DNA of 40,684 bases from Dehalococcoidia bacterium (GCA_003567655.1 PWZA01000209.1:1-40684), one strand, 5' to 3'; numbered from the stretch's first letter, positions 1 to 9,022 are shown. The notes: generated by a model not told the origin, from the letters alone. Made by a program: numbers and translations.

Positions 1-2
1 CC

Positions 3-458
3 TTTGAGGGTGATCCTGAGAGATACGCCGGAAAGCGTTCTCGACAGGTCTCTCACTGGATAAAGCACGTGTTGAGATATGCCTTTGTCGATATGTTGAG
101 GGACATCGGGCCCTGGTTGCTTCTTGGTATTGTCCTGGCGGCGCTCGTGGCTGCGGTGGCCCCGGTTGGGGACTTTGTGGGCACCCATCTCGGTGGTTTG
201 CTCGGCTATCTGTTCAGCCTCGGCTTCGGCTTGATCATGTATATCTGTGCTACGGGCAGCGTTCCTCTCGTTCATGCCCTACTGTCACAGGGGATGAATA
301 TCGGCGCCGGAATGGTGATACTGCTGGTGGGGCCGGTTACCAGTTGGGCCACTATCCTCGTCCTAAACAGGGAGTTCGGCCGCAAGATCCTGGTCACTTA
401 CGTTATGGTTGTCAGCCTGATGGCGCTGGTCCTGGGGTTTGTGTTCTCTCTTATATAG
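3..458 (+). CDS. Permease, YraQ/DUF318-like C-terminal part (5' truncated by window edge)
   Basis: Frame is open from nt 3 (FEGDPERYAGKRSRQVSHWIKHVLRYAF...) through the listed ORF. Multiple hydrophobic helices and 'ICATGSVPLVHALLSQGMNIGAGMVILLVGPVTSWATI' resemble the permease family. Confidence 0.7.
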   Translation, partial: FEGDPERYAGKRSRQVSHWIKHVLRYAFVDMLRDIGPWLLLGIVLAALVAAVAPVGDFVGTHLGGLLGYLFSLGFGLIMYICATGSVPLVHALLSQGMNIGAGMVILLVGPVTSWATILVLNREFGRKILVTYVMVVSLMALVLGFVFSLI

Positions 459-479
459 CCAGTGGTATGAAAGAAGCGG

Positions 480-485
480 TATAAT
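480..485 (+). promoter_or_regulatory. Candidate -10 element TATAAT upstream of the MOSC-fdhD-nadA operon
   Basis: Perfect TATAAT 70 nt before the ATG at 555; the -35 region is weak. Confidence 0.3.
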
Positions 486-554
486 GTGTACTCGTCATTG
501 GTGGCGGCCTGGAGGGTAGAATATCGTGCTGACCTCTACCGGGAGTGATCGACA

Positions 555-998
555 ATGTCTAGGATAATCGCGGTTTGTAGAAGCGAGGAGAAGGGTACCA
601 GAAAGCGGGCTATAGCAGAAGGGTTTCTCAGAGAGGATTACGGCCTTGATGGCGATGCTCATGCCGACCGTGGTAGTCACCGTCAGCTCAGTCTCCTGGC
701 GATGGAGAGCATCGACAAGATGAGGGGGCTGGGCCTGGAGCTGAGTCCCGGGGATTTCGCCGAGAATCTCACTACCGAGGGGCTGGAACTGGCCTCGCTG
801 CCCGTGGGCACTGAGATGATGATCGGAGATGGCATTGTTCTTCAGGTTACCCAGATCGGTAAGGAGTGTCACCTTGGATGTGAAATCTATAAGCAGATAG
901 GCAAGTGCATTATGCCCAAGGAGGGGATATTTGCCAGGGTGATCCATGGCGGGACTGTCAGGGCCGGAGACGAGATAGAGGTGCAGAAGAGTGGATAG
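555..998 (+). CDS. MOSC domain-containing protein
   Basis: 147 aa; 'GLDGDAHA...HRQLSLL', 'LSPGDFAENLTTEGLEL', 'GDGIVLQVTQIGKECH...C' are MOSC signatures. Confidence 0.85.
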   Translation: MSRIIAVCRSEEKGTRKRAIAEGFLREDYGLDGDAHADRGSHRQLSLLAMESIDKMRGLGLELSPGDFAENLTTEGLELASLPVGTEMMIGDGIVLQVTQIGKECHLGCEIYKQIGKCIMPKEGIFARVIHGGTVRAGDEIEVQKSG

Positions 999-1782
999 CC
1001 TGACTGAGGCGTTCCCGGTGTTGAGGCTTTCCGATAAGGGCAGCGAGAGCGTTGAGGACGTAGTGGTCAGGGAGTCTCCACTCACTATAATCTTGAATGA
1101 TCAAGAGCTGGCAACCCTGCTCTGCACTCCTGCCGATCTGAAGCATCTGGCTATAGGGTTTCTCTTCTCAGAGGGATTGGTTAAGGGAAGGGATCGAATC
1201 AGGAAGGTAATGGTTGATGAGCGGGTAGGAGTGGTTAGGGTGGAAGCCGACGGAATCGAAGACACGGGTGGCAACGCTGTGTTCAAGAGGTTCATAACTT
1301 CGGGCTGTGGGAGGGGAGCCTCTTTCTATAGTGCAGCCGATGTTCAGGGTCGGATAAAGGTTGATTCGCGGCTTGAGATAACAGCTTCTGAGATACTGGC
1401 CCTGGTCAGGGGCTTTCAGGGACGCTCTACGCTATACAGGGCAACCGGAGGTGTTCACAGCGCTGCCCTGTGTGATACGAGGGGCATCCTCCTATTCAGT
1501 GAAGATATAGGCAGGCATAACGCGATCGATAAGATCTTCGGACAGTGCATCTGGGCGGACATAGTAACCGACGATCGGATCGTGATCACGAGCGGCCGGA
1601 TTTCCTCGGAGATACTGATCAAGGTAGCCAGGAGGAATATCCCCATGATTGTTTCCAAGTCTGCGCCCACCAATCTGGGGCTGAACTTGGCTACCGATCT
1701 TGGCGTGACACTGGTGGGTTTCGCCAGAGGCAAGAGGATGAATGTTTACACTCACGATTGGAGGGTCAAGAGGGATGACTGA
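991..1782 (+). CDS. fdhD: Formate dehydrogenase accessory sulfurtransferase FdhD
   Basis: GTG start; 'LKHLAIGFLFSEGL', 'TSGCGRG', 'TGGVHSAALC', 'SEDIGRHNAIDKIFG', 'ITSGRISSEI' match FdhD. Confidence 0.88.
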   Translation: MDSLTEAFPVLRLSDKGSESVEDVVVRESPLTIILNDQELATLLCTPADLKHLAIGFLFSEGLVKGRDRIRKVMVDERVGVVRVEADGIEDTGGNAVFKRFITSGCGRGASFYSAADVQGRIKVDSRLEITASEILALVRGFQGRSTLYRATGGVHSAALCDTRGILLFSEDIGRHNAIDKIFGQCIWADIVTDDRIVITSGRISSEILIKVARRNIPMIVSKSAPTNLGLNLATDLGVTLVGFARGKRMNVYTHDWRVKRDD

Positions 1783-2698
1783 TAGAGAGTTTGGATTGGT
1801 CGAGAATATCCGTGTGATCAAGGAGAAAAGGGGAGCTGTGATCCTTGCCCACAATTACCAGTTGGGCGAGGTTCAAGACATAGCTGACTTCGTGGGGGAT
1901 TCTCTTGAGTTGAGTCAGAAGGCTGCCGAGACTGATGCCGGCGTAATCGTGTTCTGCGGGGTACACTTCATGGCCGAGACAGCGTCCATCCTCTGTCCGG
2001 ATAAGACGGTCTTACTACCTGACATACATGCTGGCTGTCCTATGGCCGACATGATCACCGCAGAACGCTTAATGGAGAAGAAGCAGGAGCACCCTCAGGC
2101 AGTCGTGGTTTGCTACGTTAACTCCTCGGCGGAGGTGAAAGCGGAATCGGATATCTGCTGCCCCTCCGCTAATGCTGTGGCGGTCATAGAAAGCCTGGAT
2201 GCCGAAGAGATATTGTTTGTCCCCGACCAGTATCTGGGGAATTATGTCTCTACCAAGACCGGGAAGAAGATGATCCTCTGGCCGGGATTCTGTCCTACTC
2301 ACGCCAGGATAACGGCCGAGAGGATCAAGGAGTTGAAGCATGAGAATCCCCGGGCAAAGGCGGTAGTTCACCCGGAGTGCAGGCCGGAGGTGATCGCGAT
2401 TGCCGATGAGACCACCAGCACCGGTGGCATGTGCAGATATGCACAAAGAGAAGACGTGACCGAGATGATTGTGGGTACGGAAATCGGGATTATCTATCGG
2501 CTGAGGAAGGAGAACCCGGGCAAGAAGTTCATCCCCGCCTCGGAACAGGCAGTTTGTCCCAATATGAAGTCGATAACTCTGGAGAAGGTTCTGTGGTCTC
2601 TGGAGGAAATGGAGCCGGAGGTGAAAGTTCCCGAGGACATTCGCCTCAGGGCCAAGAATGCAGTCGATAGGATGCTGAGGGTAGGGGCGAGAAGATGA
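1775..2698 (+). CDS. nadA: Quinolinate synthase NadA
   Basis: 'AVILAHNYQLGEVQDIADFVGDSLELSQKAAETDAGVIVFCGVHFMAETASILCP'. Start set at the internal ATG at 1775 rather than the ORF-track 1742. Confidence 0.95.
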   Translation: MTDREFGLVENIRVIKEKRGAVILAHNYQLGEVQDIADFVGDSLELSQKAAETDAGVIVFCGVHFMAETASILCPDKTVLLPDIHAGCPMADMITAERLMEKKQEHPQAVVVCYVNSSAEVKAESDICCPSANAVAVIESLDAEEILFVPDQYLGNYVSTKTGKKMILWPGFCPTHARITAERIKELKHENPRAKAVVHPECRPEVIAIADETTSTGGMCRYAQREDVTEMIVGTEIGIIYRLRKENPGKKFIPASEQAVCPNMKSITLEKVLWSLEEMEPEVKVPEDIRLRAKNAVDRMLRVGARR

Positions 2699-3018
2699 AC
2701 GAGACCGAGAGGCTGGTCGTCTTCATTACGGTGAGTGGTGAGGAGGAGGGTCGCAAGATCGCCCGGTTGTTGGTCGGGGCCAGAAAGGCGGCCTGCGTTA
2801 ACATCTTGGCTGGTGTGGAGTCGGTCTTCTGGTGGGAGGGGGAGATCGACTCGGAGCAAGAGAGCCTTCTCGTCGTCAAGACCAGGGCGGCGCTCTTTCC
2901 TGAGGTGGTTGACCTGGTGAAGAGCGCGCACAGCTATGAGGTGCCGGAGATAATCGCCCTGCCCATTGTTGCGGGCAATAAAGACTATCTTGAATGGCTG
3001 GACCGTGAATGCCAATAG
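2695..3018 (+). CDS. cutA: Divalent cation tolerance protein CutA
   Basis: 107 aa; 'AACVNILAGVESVFWWEGEIDSEQESLLVVKTR...HSYEVPEIIALPI' is typical CutA1. ATGA overlap with nadA. Confidence 0.93.
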   Translation: MNETERLVVFITVSGEEEGRKIARLLVGARKAACVNILAGVESVFWWEGEIDSEQESLLVVKTRAALFPEVVDLVKSAHSYEVPEIIALPIVAGNKDYLEWLDRECQ

Positions 3019-3082
3019 GGCTATACTGGCTGTCCGGTCTTCAGGGCAGCTAATTCAATTATCGAATGGAGGTTAACTAAGA

Positions 3083-3862
3083 ATGGACGAAGTTCTCATC
3101 TCCCGTGCTATCGTGGAAAGCTACATGAAGGATTTCACGGAGGCCCTTGACGTCGATGTCGCCATCGCCGGAGCCGGGCCGGCCGGGCTGATTACGGCTT
3201 ATTATCTTGCAAAGGAGCATGTGAGAGTGGCGGTATTCGAACGACAGCTTCGTGTGGGAGGAGGCATGCCCGGTGGGGGGATGATGTTCAACAAGATCGT
3301 CCTTCAGGAGGAAGGCAAACAAATACTGGATGAGTTCGACGTTTCCGTCAGTGAATACTCGAAGGGATACTATATCGGCGATTCCCTGGAGGCCACCTCA
3401 AGCATCTGCGCGAGAGCGATAAAGGCGGGAGCAAAGGTATTCAACCTGATCAGTGTTGAAGACGTCATGATTCGTGGAGACAAGAGGATAGCCGGACTGG
3501 TCCTGAACTGGAGCGCGGTCTCATGGTCCAAGCTTCACGTGGATCCACTGACTGTGAGGTGTAAGGTGGCCCTTGATGCTACCGGCCATGACGCCGAGGT
3601 CTGCCGTATCGTGGTCAAGAAGCTTGGCCCCAGGCTGAAGACCGAGACGGGAGATGTGATGGGGGAGGGCTCCATGTGGGCGGAGAAGGGCGAGAGCGAG
3701 ATAATGGAGAACACCAGGGAGGTCTATCCCGGTTTGCTCGTGGCCGGCATGACGGCGAATGCTGCCTTTGGATCGCCTAGAATGGGGGCCATTTTCGGCG
3801 GCATGCTTCTCTCCGGCAAGAAGGCGGCTGAGCTGGCTATCGGGTTGGTCAGAAGCCGCTAA
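3083..3862 (+). CDS. thi4: Thi4-family thiazole synthase (sulfide-dependent, His-type; sometimes annotated ribose-1,5-bisphosphate isomerase)
   Basis: FAD/NAD motif 'DVAIAGAGPAGLITAYYLA', 'GGGMPGGGMMFNKIV', 'GLVLNWSAV...LHVDPLTV', 'ATGHDAEV', 'GMTANAAFGSPRMGAIFGGMLLSGKKAAE'. Preceded by RBS-like ggagg. Confidence 0.9.
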   Translation: MDEVLISRAIVESYMKDFTEALDVDVAIAGAGPAGLITAYYLAKEHVRVAVFERQLRVGGGMPGGGMMFNKIVLQEEGKQILDEFDVSVSEYSKGYYIGDSLEATSSICARAIKAGAKVFNLISVEDVMIRGDKRIAGLVLNWSAVSWSKLHVDPLTVRCKVALDATGHDAEVCRIVVKKLGPRLKTETGDVMGEGSMWAEKGESEIMENTREVYPGLLVAGMTANAAFGSPRMGAIFGGMLLSGKKAAELAIGLVRSR

Positions 3863-3947
3863 GATTGTATGGACCGGGTCAGTAGCGGGGCACGTACCGG
3901 AATGGCCGACCGCCGAGAATGTAATCTGACAAATGTATGAACCGCCT

Positions 3948-5018
3948 TTACTTCGACTCCGTCTTGGATTGTTGCTGCGCATGAAGGTAATCCCTCGCCA
4001 GTTTGGTGTCGACCTGCCAGATAGCCTGTTCCTTATAGTGTCTGAACCCGAGCTCGTGGTTGATATTGAGCATTGAGGCATTCACAGTGGCATTTCCGGT
4101 GCGCACCCATCTGATGCAGGGTCGCTCACGCACAATTTGCTCCAGCATCGCCGCCTTAACCCACCGACCAAGTCCTCGATTGCGGAACTCGGGGAAGATG
4201 CCTGTCATTCCCTGACCCAGTATCTCCTGCTGGTGACGGTTACAGAACACCTCGGTATAGCCGGCAAACTTGCCAGACTTACGGTGGAGGACGGCCGTAG
4301 TCCATTTTTCAGTTCCTCTTGCAGCTATCGCTTCGTCCCATTGCCGTAGTTGCTCATGTGTCCAAATGGCGTCCTCGATATCCAGGCTGCCGCGGGGGGC
4401 CGTATTCATAACCCCGAGCAACTCCACGATAGCATCGAGGTATTCCTCCGGGTACGAGCCTTTCCAGATGACGAGCTCGAACTCGTCTCCGGCTTGCCGT
4501 TGCCCGCTCTCCTGCCATTGTCGGACTAGCTTCCGGTCGAGTAGCGTCAGGTCAAGCTGGGAGATTGAGTTGGTCAAGCCGAGGGAGGCGCCGAGAGCTG
4601 TCGTAAACGCGTCCCCGGCCGGAATGAGAGAATCAGTGTTACCGATGAGCAGCCGGCGGTCGTTTTCCTCGGCGACAGTTACTACGCGGTCAAGCAACTG
4701 GGTGGCGATTCCCTGTCGACGCCATTTGGGAAGCACTTCAATGTTGGCATCAGCCAGGTGGCGATTGTCGTCGGTATCCGCGATGGATACGACTGCCAGA
4801 GCCACCAGGTGTTCTACCTCCCAGACAGCCCATGCCTTTCGATCAACGAATCCAGGAACAGCACGCCACCGCCCGATAGTTTCGTCAAGCGCCGGAGGGG
4901 GATCCTCAGGCCAGTACTCCTGCCTCATAAGGCTGGAGAAGAGGTGTAATGCCTGAAACTCATCGCCTCCGGCATCGCTCGGATCAAAGGGCCTGATTCG
5001 ATAGGACTCAAGGCTCAT
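3948..5018 (-). CDS. GNAT-family N-acetyltransferase, probably tandem GNAT domains
   Basis: 356 aa; N-terminal 'NIEVLPKWRRQGIATQLLDRVVTVAEE' and C-terminal 'GMTGIFPEFRNRGLGRWVKAAMLEQI' both resemble GNAT acetyl-CoA-binding motifs. Confidence 0.8.
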   Translation of the reverse strand: MSLESYRIRPFDPSDAGGDEFQALHLFSSLMRQEYWPEDPPPALDETIGRWRAVPGFVDRKAWAVWEVEHLVALAVVSIADTDDNRHLADANIEVLPKWRRQGIATQLLDRVVTVAEENDRRLLIGNTDSLIPAGDAFTTALGASLGLTNSISQLDLTLLDRKLVRQWQESGQRQAGDEFELVIWKGSYPEEYLDAIVELLGVMNTAPRGSLDIEDAIWTHEQLRQWDEAIAARGTEKWTTAVLHRKSGKFAGYTEVFCNRHQQEILGQGMTGIFPEFRNRGLGRWVKAAMLEQIVRERPCIRWVRTGNATVNASMLNINHELGFRHYKEQAIWQVDTKLARDYLHAQQQSKTESK

Positions 5019-5153
5019 GACAACCTCAATCTAATACCATGACTCAAAACCTGTCAAGCCGCTGTCTGTCTGTGATCTTTACTATGTATTTCGTACAGAG
5101 TCCTTTCCGGGTAGCTGCACATCTTCGCTGGCCGTGAAATGGATGCCCGGGGT

Positions 5154-5192
5154 GGATCGGGAAGACCGCGCCGCGGTCGATCCTTTCTTTTT
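5154..5192 (+). terminator. Terminator-like hairpin in the pyrD leader (candidate attenuator)
   Basis: GGATC(5154-5158)-gggaa bulge-GACCGC(5164-5169)-gcc loop-GCGGTC(5173-5178)-GATCC(5179-5183), then TTTCTTTTT (5184-5192). Confidence 0.5.
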
Positions 5193-5220
5193 ATACCCAG
5201 CAGTGGTACAGTTTTAACCA

Positions 5221-6168
5221 GTGAGCGATTCACCGAAGCTTGGCGTTCAACTGGCTCCCCGCCATGACAGGGGACTGGCCTTGTCCAATCCTGTTATGCT
5301 GGCCTCCGGCATAGCCGGCTACGGCACGGAGTATGCGGAGCTTGCTGACATAGAGAAGTTCGGAGCCGTGGTCAGCAAGGGAACGACGCTCATGCCCAGG
5401 GCAGGGAACCCCCAGCCAAGGTTGGTAGAGACTGCCAGCGGCTTGCTTAACTCCGTGGGACTGGAGAATATAGGCGTAGACGCCCTGATCCGGGAGAAAG
5501 CACCCGTCTGGGCAGAGTGGGGGGTTCCAGTGATCGTCAACATTGCCGGCGAATCAGCGGAGGAATATGCCGCTGTTGCAGGTAAGCTTGAAGGTGTGCC
5601 CGGAGTAGCCGGCATCGAAGTGAATATCAGTTGCCCCAATGTTTCTGCGGGGGGAATGGAGTTCGGTGTGGAGCCCGCGCTTGCCTGCGGGGTAACATCG
5701 GCGGTCAAGTCTTCCACCAGCCTGCCGGTTATCGTCAAGCTGAGCCCCAACGTGACCGACATCAAGGAGATCGCCATTGCCGTGCAGGAAGCCGGAGCCG
5801 ATGCCATATGCCTGATCAACACGTTGAAGGGAATGGCAATCGACATAGATCGTAGGAGGCCTTATCTGGCGAATTCGGCGGGCGGTCTCTCCGGCCCCGC
5901 TATCAAGCCCGTAGCGCTCTATATGCTATACGAAGCAGCGAAGGTGACCGGTGTTCCTCTGATAGGATGCGGCGGCATTGTCTGTGCAAGGGACGCCCTC
6001 GAGTTTATCATGGCCGGAGCCACTGCGGTGCAGGTGGGCACGGTTGGCCTCAGCACTCCGGATATCTGTCCCGACGTGCTGGGTGGTATAGAGCAGTTCA
6101 TGCTTGATAACAAATTCGGAGATATCACCGATCTTGTAGGCGTCGCCGGCGATGATCCTGGCGGGTGA
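5221..6168 (+). CDS. pyrD: Dihydroorotate dehydrogenase, class 1B catalytic subunit
   Basis: GTG start; 'NISCPNVSAGGMEFG', 'KLSPNVTDI', 'INTLKGMAID', 'GGLSGPAIKPVAL', 'GCGGI...DALEFIMAGATAVQVGT'. Confidence 0.93.
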   Translation: MSDSPKLGVQLAPRHDRGLALSNPVMLASGIAGYGTEYAELADIEKFGAVVSKGTTLMPRAGNPQPRLVETASGLLNSVGLENIGVDALIREKAPVWAEWGVPVIVNIAGESAEEYAAVAGKLEGVPGVAGIEVNISCPNVSAGGMEFGVEPALACGVTSAVKSSTSLPVIVKLSPNVTDIKEIAIAVQEAGADAICLINTLKGMAIDIDRRRPYLANSAGGLSGPAIKPVALYMLYEAAKVTGVPLIGCGGIVCARDALEFIMAGATAVQVGTVGLSTPDICPDVLGGIEQFMLDNKFGDITDLVGVAGDDPGG

Positions 6169-6169
6169 A

Positions 6170-6571
6170 TCACTCGCCGTTTACTTCCTGAGAAATGAAG
6201 CTCACGATATCCTCCGTTGAGGTGCCCGGTCCGAAGATGGCCTTAACTCCCATCTGCTGCAGGGCCGGGATATCGTCTTCCGGTATTATGCCGCCGGCGA
6301 TGATGAGGACGTCTTCTCTCCCCTTCATCCTCAATCCTTCGGCAACCGCGGGAAAGAGCTCCAGATGTGCCCCCGACAGTATACTCAACCCGACAACGTC
6401 GGCATCCTCCTGTACAGCTGACTGCACAATCATATCGGGGGTTTGTCGAATCCCGGTATAGATAACCTCCATACCGGCGTCTCTCAGAGCCCTGGCCACC
6501 ACTTTGGCACCCCGGTCATGCCCGTCCAGTCCGGGTTTTGCTACCAGAACACGAATCCTCTCTTTGCTCAT
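6170..6571 (-). CDS. Methylmalonyl-CoA mutase cobalamin-binding (small) subunit
   Basis: 133 aa B12-binding domain with '[29 protein letters not shown]' (DxHxxG), '[10 protein letters not shown]', 'AGGIIPEDD'. Confidence 0.93.
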   Translation of the reverse strand: MSKERIRVLVAKPGLDGHDRGAKVVARALRDAGMEVIYTGIRQTPDMIVQSAVQEDADVVGLSILSGAHLELFPAVAEGLRMKGREDVLIIAGGIIPEDDIPALQQMGVKAIFGPGTSTEDIVSFISQEVNGE

Positions 6572-6583
6572 ATCACGTTCCTC

Positions 6584-6982
6584 TTAGACCTTCTGACAAA
6601 GCTCAACGAGAACACCCCTGACTGATTTGGGGTGGATGAATGCCACCATGCCTTCCAGTCCCGGGCGGGGCTTCTTGTCGATCAACTCGACGCCCAGCTC
6701 GGATAGGCGGCTTAGCTCCCCGTCTACATCATCGACCTCAAACGTTATATGATGAAGACCTTCGCCCCTCTTCTCGAGAATCCTGGCCATATTACTGTCG
6801 GGCAGAGGTTCCAGGAGTTCAAGCTTGGTGCCACGGGTAAGCGTAAGTACAGTTGCCTTTACTCCGCGCTCAGGGATGGTCTCGGTCTTCTCGATGGTAG
6901 CACCAAAGCAATCCTGGTAGAGCTTCGTCGCCTCCTCAAGGTTACTGACCAGTATCCCGATGTGGTCGACTTCTTTCGCCAT
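6584..6982 (-). CDS. mce: Methylmalonyl-CoA epimerase (VOC family)
   Basis: 'DHIGILVSNLEEATKLYQDCFGA', 'EGLHHITFEVDDV', 'HPKSVRGVLVELCQK'. Confidence 0.93.
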   Translation of the reverse strand: MAKEVDHIGILVSNLEEATKLYQDCFGATIEKTETIPERGVKATVLTLTRGTKLELLEPLPDSNMARILEKRGEGLHHITFEVDDVDGELSRLSELGVELIDKKPRPGLEGMVAFIHPKSVRGVLVELCQKV

Positions 6983-7030
6983 TATTCCTCCCTTACAGTT
7001 GATAGTTCAAAGCTTGTTCTGCGTTGTATG

Positions 7031-8686
7031 TCAGAATACCAGGAACTCCTTCTGAGTGGAGAAGACCCTACGAAGCACATCACATATCTCGCCCAGCGTG
7101 GCGTATGCTTCTACGCACTCAAGAAAGGCGGGCATTGTGTTATCGGAGGTCCGGGCGACTTCTTCCAGCCGGTGCAGTGTCTGGTCGACCCTGCCGGAAT
7201 CCCTCTCTTCCCTGACCTGAGCGGTTCTCTTCCACTGCGTCTTCTCAACCTCCGGATTGACCCGCAGCAGGCCCTTGATCTTGGGATAGGGAGAGACAAA
7301 CTCATTGACACCCACTACCGTACGCTTGCCGTTCTCGACCTCCCTCTGGTAGCGGTATGATGAGTCCTGGATCTCCTTCTGCTGATATCCTTGTTCTATG
7401 GCGACTACAGCACCGTCCATGCTGTCAATCTTTGCGATATACTCTTCGGCCTGTCTCTCAAGCTTGTTGGTGACATGCTCTATATAGTAGGAGCCCCCGA
7501 GAGGATCGACAACGTCGGCGATACCGTTTTCGTGAGCAAGTATCTGTTGAGTCCGAACGGCCACGGTTACGGCTTCCTCAGAAGGGGGAGCGTAAGCCTC
7601 GTCAAAGGAGTTGGTGTGCAGAGACTGAGTACCCCCCAGGGTTGCCGCCAGCGCTTGTAGCGCTGTTCGCACGATGTTGTTATGTGGCTGCGGAGCAGTT
7701 AGGCTGCACCCGGCAGTTTGAGTGTGAAAGCGCAGCATCCAGGAACGCGAGTCTTTGGCGCCGAAACGCTCCTTCATAATCCGCGCCCACAGGCGCCGCG
7801 CAGCCCGGAATTTGGCGATCTCCTCGAAGAAGTTGAGATGGCTGTTGAAGAAGAATGATAACCGCGGAGCAAACGTATCCACGCTGAGTCCGGCATCGAT
7901 GGCTGCCTTAACATAGGCAATGCCATTGGCCAGCGTGAAACCGATCTCCTGGGCTGCCGTTGAGCCGGCCTCTCGTATATGATAGCCGCTGATGCTGATG
8001 GTGTTCCAGCGCGGAACCTGCTCGGCACAATATGCGAATATGTCGGTCGTTAGTCTCATAGAGGGGCGGGGAGGAAAGATGTGAGTTCCGCGGGCGATAT
8101 ACTCCTTGAGTATGTCGTTTTGAATAGTGCCCTTCAACTCAGATGGATCGACTCCCTGTTTCTTGCCCAGTGCTATGTACATGGCAAGGAGAACGGGAGC
8201 GGTGGCATTAATGGTCATTGAAGTACTCACCTTGTCAAGAGGAATACTCTGGAAGAGGACCTCCATGTCACGGAGACTGTCGATTGCGACCCCGACCTTG
8301 CCCACTTCGCCCCTGGCCAGTTCGTGTTCAGAATCATAACCGATCTGAGTAGGCAGGTCGAAGGCTATGCTGAGGCCGGTCTGCCCCTGCTCAAGGAGAT
8401 AGCGGTATCGCTGGTTGGTTTCCTCGGCTGTACCGAAGCCCGCGTACTGGCGGATCGTCCATATTCGGCCGCGATACATATTCGCCTGGACTCCCCGAGT
8501 GTAGGGATACTCCCCCGGGTATGCCAGATCTCGAATGTAGTCAAGCTCCGCCACATCCTCCGGAGTATATACAGGTTCGATCTCAAGGCCGGAGCTGGTC
8601 TCAAACTCCTCCTGCCGCTCGGCGGCACGCTTCAAGGCTGAAGCCAGGGTAGCTTCGCGCCATTCCTTCTTACTCATGCTCGCCAT
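7031..8686 (-). CDS. Methylmalonyl-CoA mutase large (catalytic) subunit
   Basis: '[60 protein letters not shown]' and '[30 protein letters not shown]'. Start set at 8686, preceded by aggaggtaggt; the ORF-track start is 8728. Confidence 0.94.
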   Translation of the reverse strand: MASMSKKEWREATLASALKRAAERQEEFETSSGLEIEPVYTPEDVAELDYIRDLAYPGEYPYTRGVQANMYRGRIWTIRQYAGFGTAEETNQRYRYLLEQGQTGLSIAFDLPTQIGYDSEHELARGEVGKVGVAIDSLRDMEVLFQSIPLDKVSTSMTINATAPVLLAMYIALGKKQGVDPSELKGTIQNDILKEYIARGTHIFPPRPSMRLTTDIFAYCAEQVPRWNTISISGYHIREAGSTAAQEIGFTLANGIAYVKAAIDAGLSVDTFAPRLSFFFNSHLNFFEEIAKFRAARRLWARIMKERFGAKDSRSWMLRFHTQTAGCSLTAPQPHNNIVRTALQALAATLGGTQSLHTNSFDEAYAPPSEEAVTVAVRTQQILAHENGIADVVDPLGGSYYIEHVTNKLERQAEEYIAKIDSMDGAVVAIEQGYQQKEIQDSSYRYQREVENGKRTVVGVNEFVSPYPKIKGLLRVNPEVEKTQWKRTAQVREERDSGRVDQTLHRLEEVARTSDNTMPAFLECVEAYATLGEICDVLRRVFSTQKEFLVF

Positions 8687-9022
8687 ACCTACCTCCTGAT
8701 TCGAGGTCGTTTGCATCCCTAACAGCACAGGCCTCAGTTCCGGACACCGCCGTAACCTGCAGCCTTTATTCTAGCGCTGACTGAGGTGGAGGCCAGAAGC
8801 CTGAACCCGCCCGGCTGGAACTGGCACGCAATCCTGCTGTGCTCGATGCTTTATCCGCTACAGCCAACTCTCTGTTGCCATTGCCGCCACCAGCTCTTCA
8901 GGCAGACTGCCAGCACCACACAAGGTGGCCTACCGAGACCCCGGGTGTCCACACCGCCTTGCTCCGTTGTAAGGGCACTGCTGAACGCTCCCGCAATGCG
9001 ATAGCGATACAGGTCGAGTCAT

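Noticed and set aside
495-1085. 196-aa minus-strand ORF opposite MOSC/fdhD
   Set aside because: Shadow of two overlapping well-supported genes.
3019-3082. TPP riboswitch upstream of thi4
   Set aside because: Only 64 nt available and no CUGAGA/ACCUGA-type TPP core is visible; only an RBS is evident.
3521-4081. 186-aa minus-strand ORF spanning the thi4 3' end
   Set aside because: Overlaps both thi4 and the GNAT gene; no recognisable motifs.
4270-4956. 228-aa plus-strand ORF
   Set aside because: Antisense to the GNAT gene; Ser/Arg-rich low-complexity translation with no recognisable domain.
5040-5153. Second PyrR-binding loop upstream of pyrD
   Set aside because: The nearest candidate, AGTCCTTTCCGGGTAGCT, lacks the GNGA loop and GGYU arm of the consensus.
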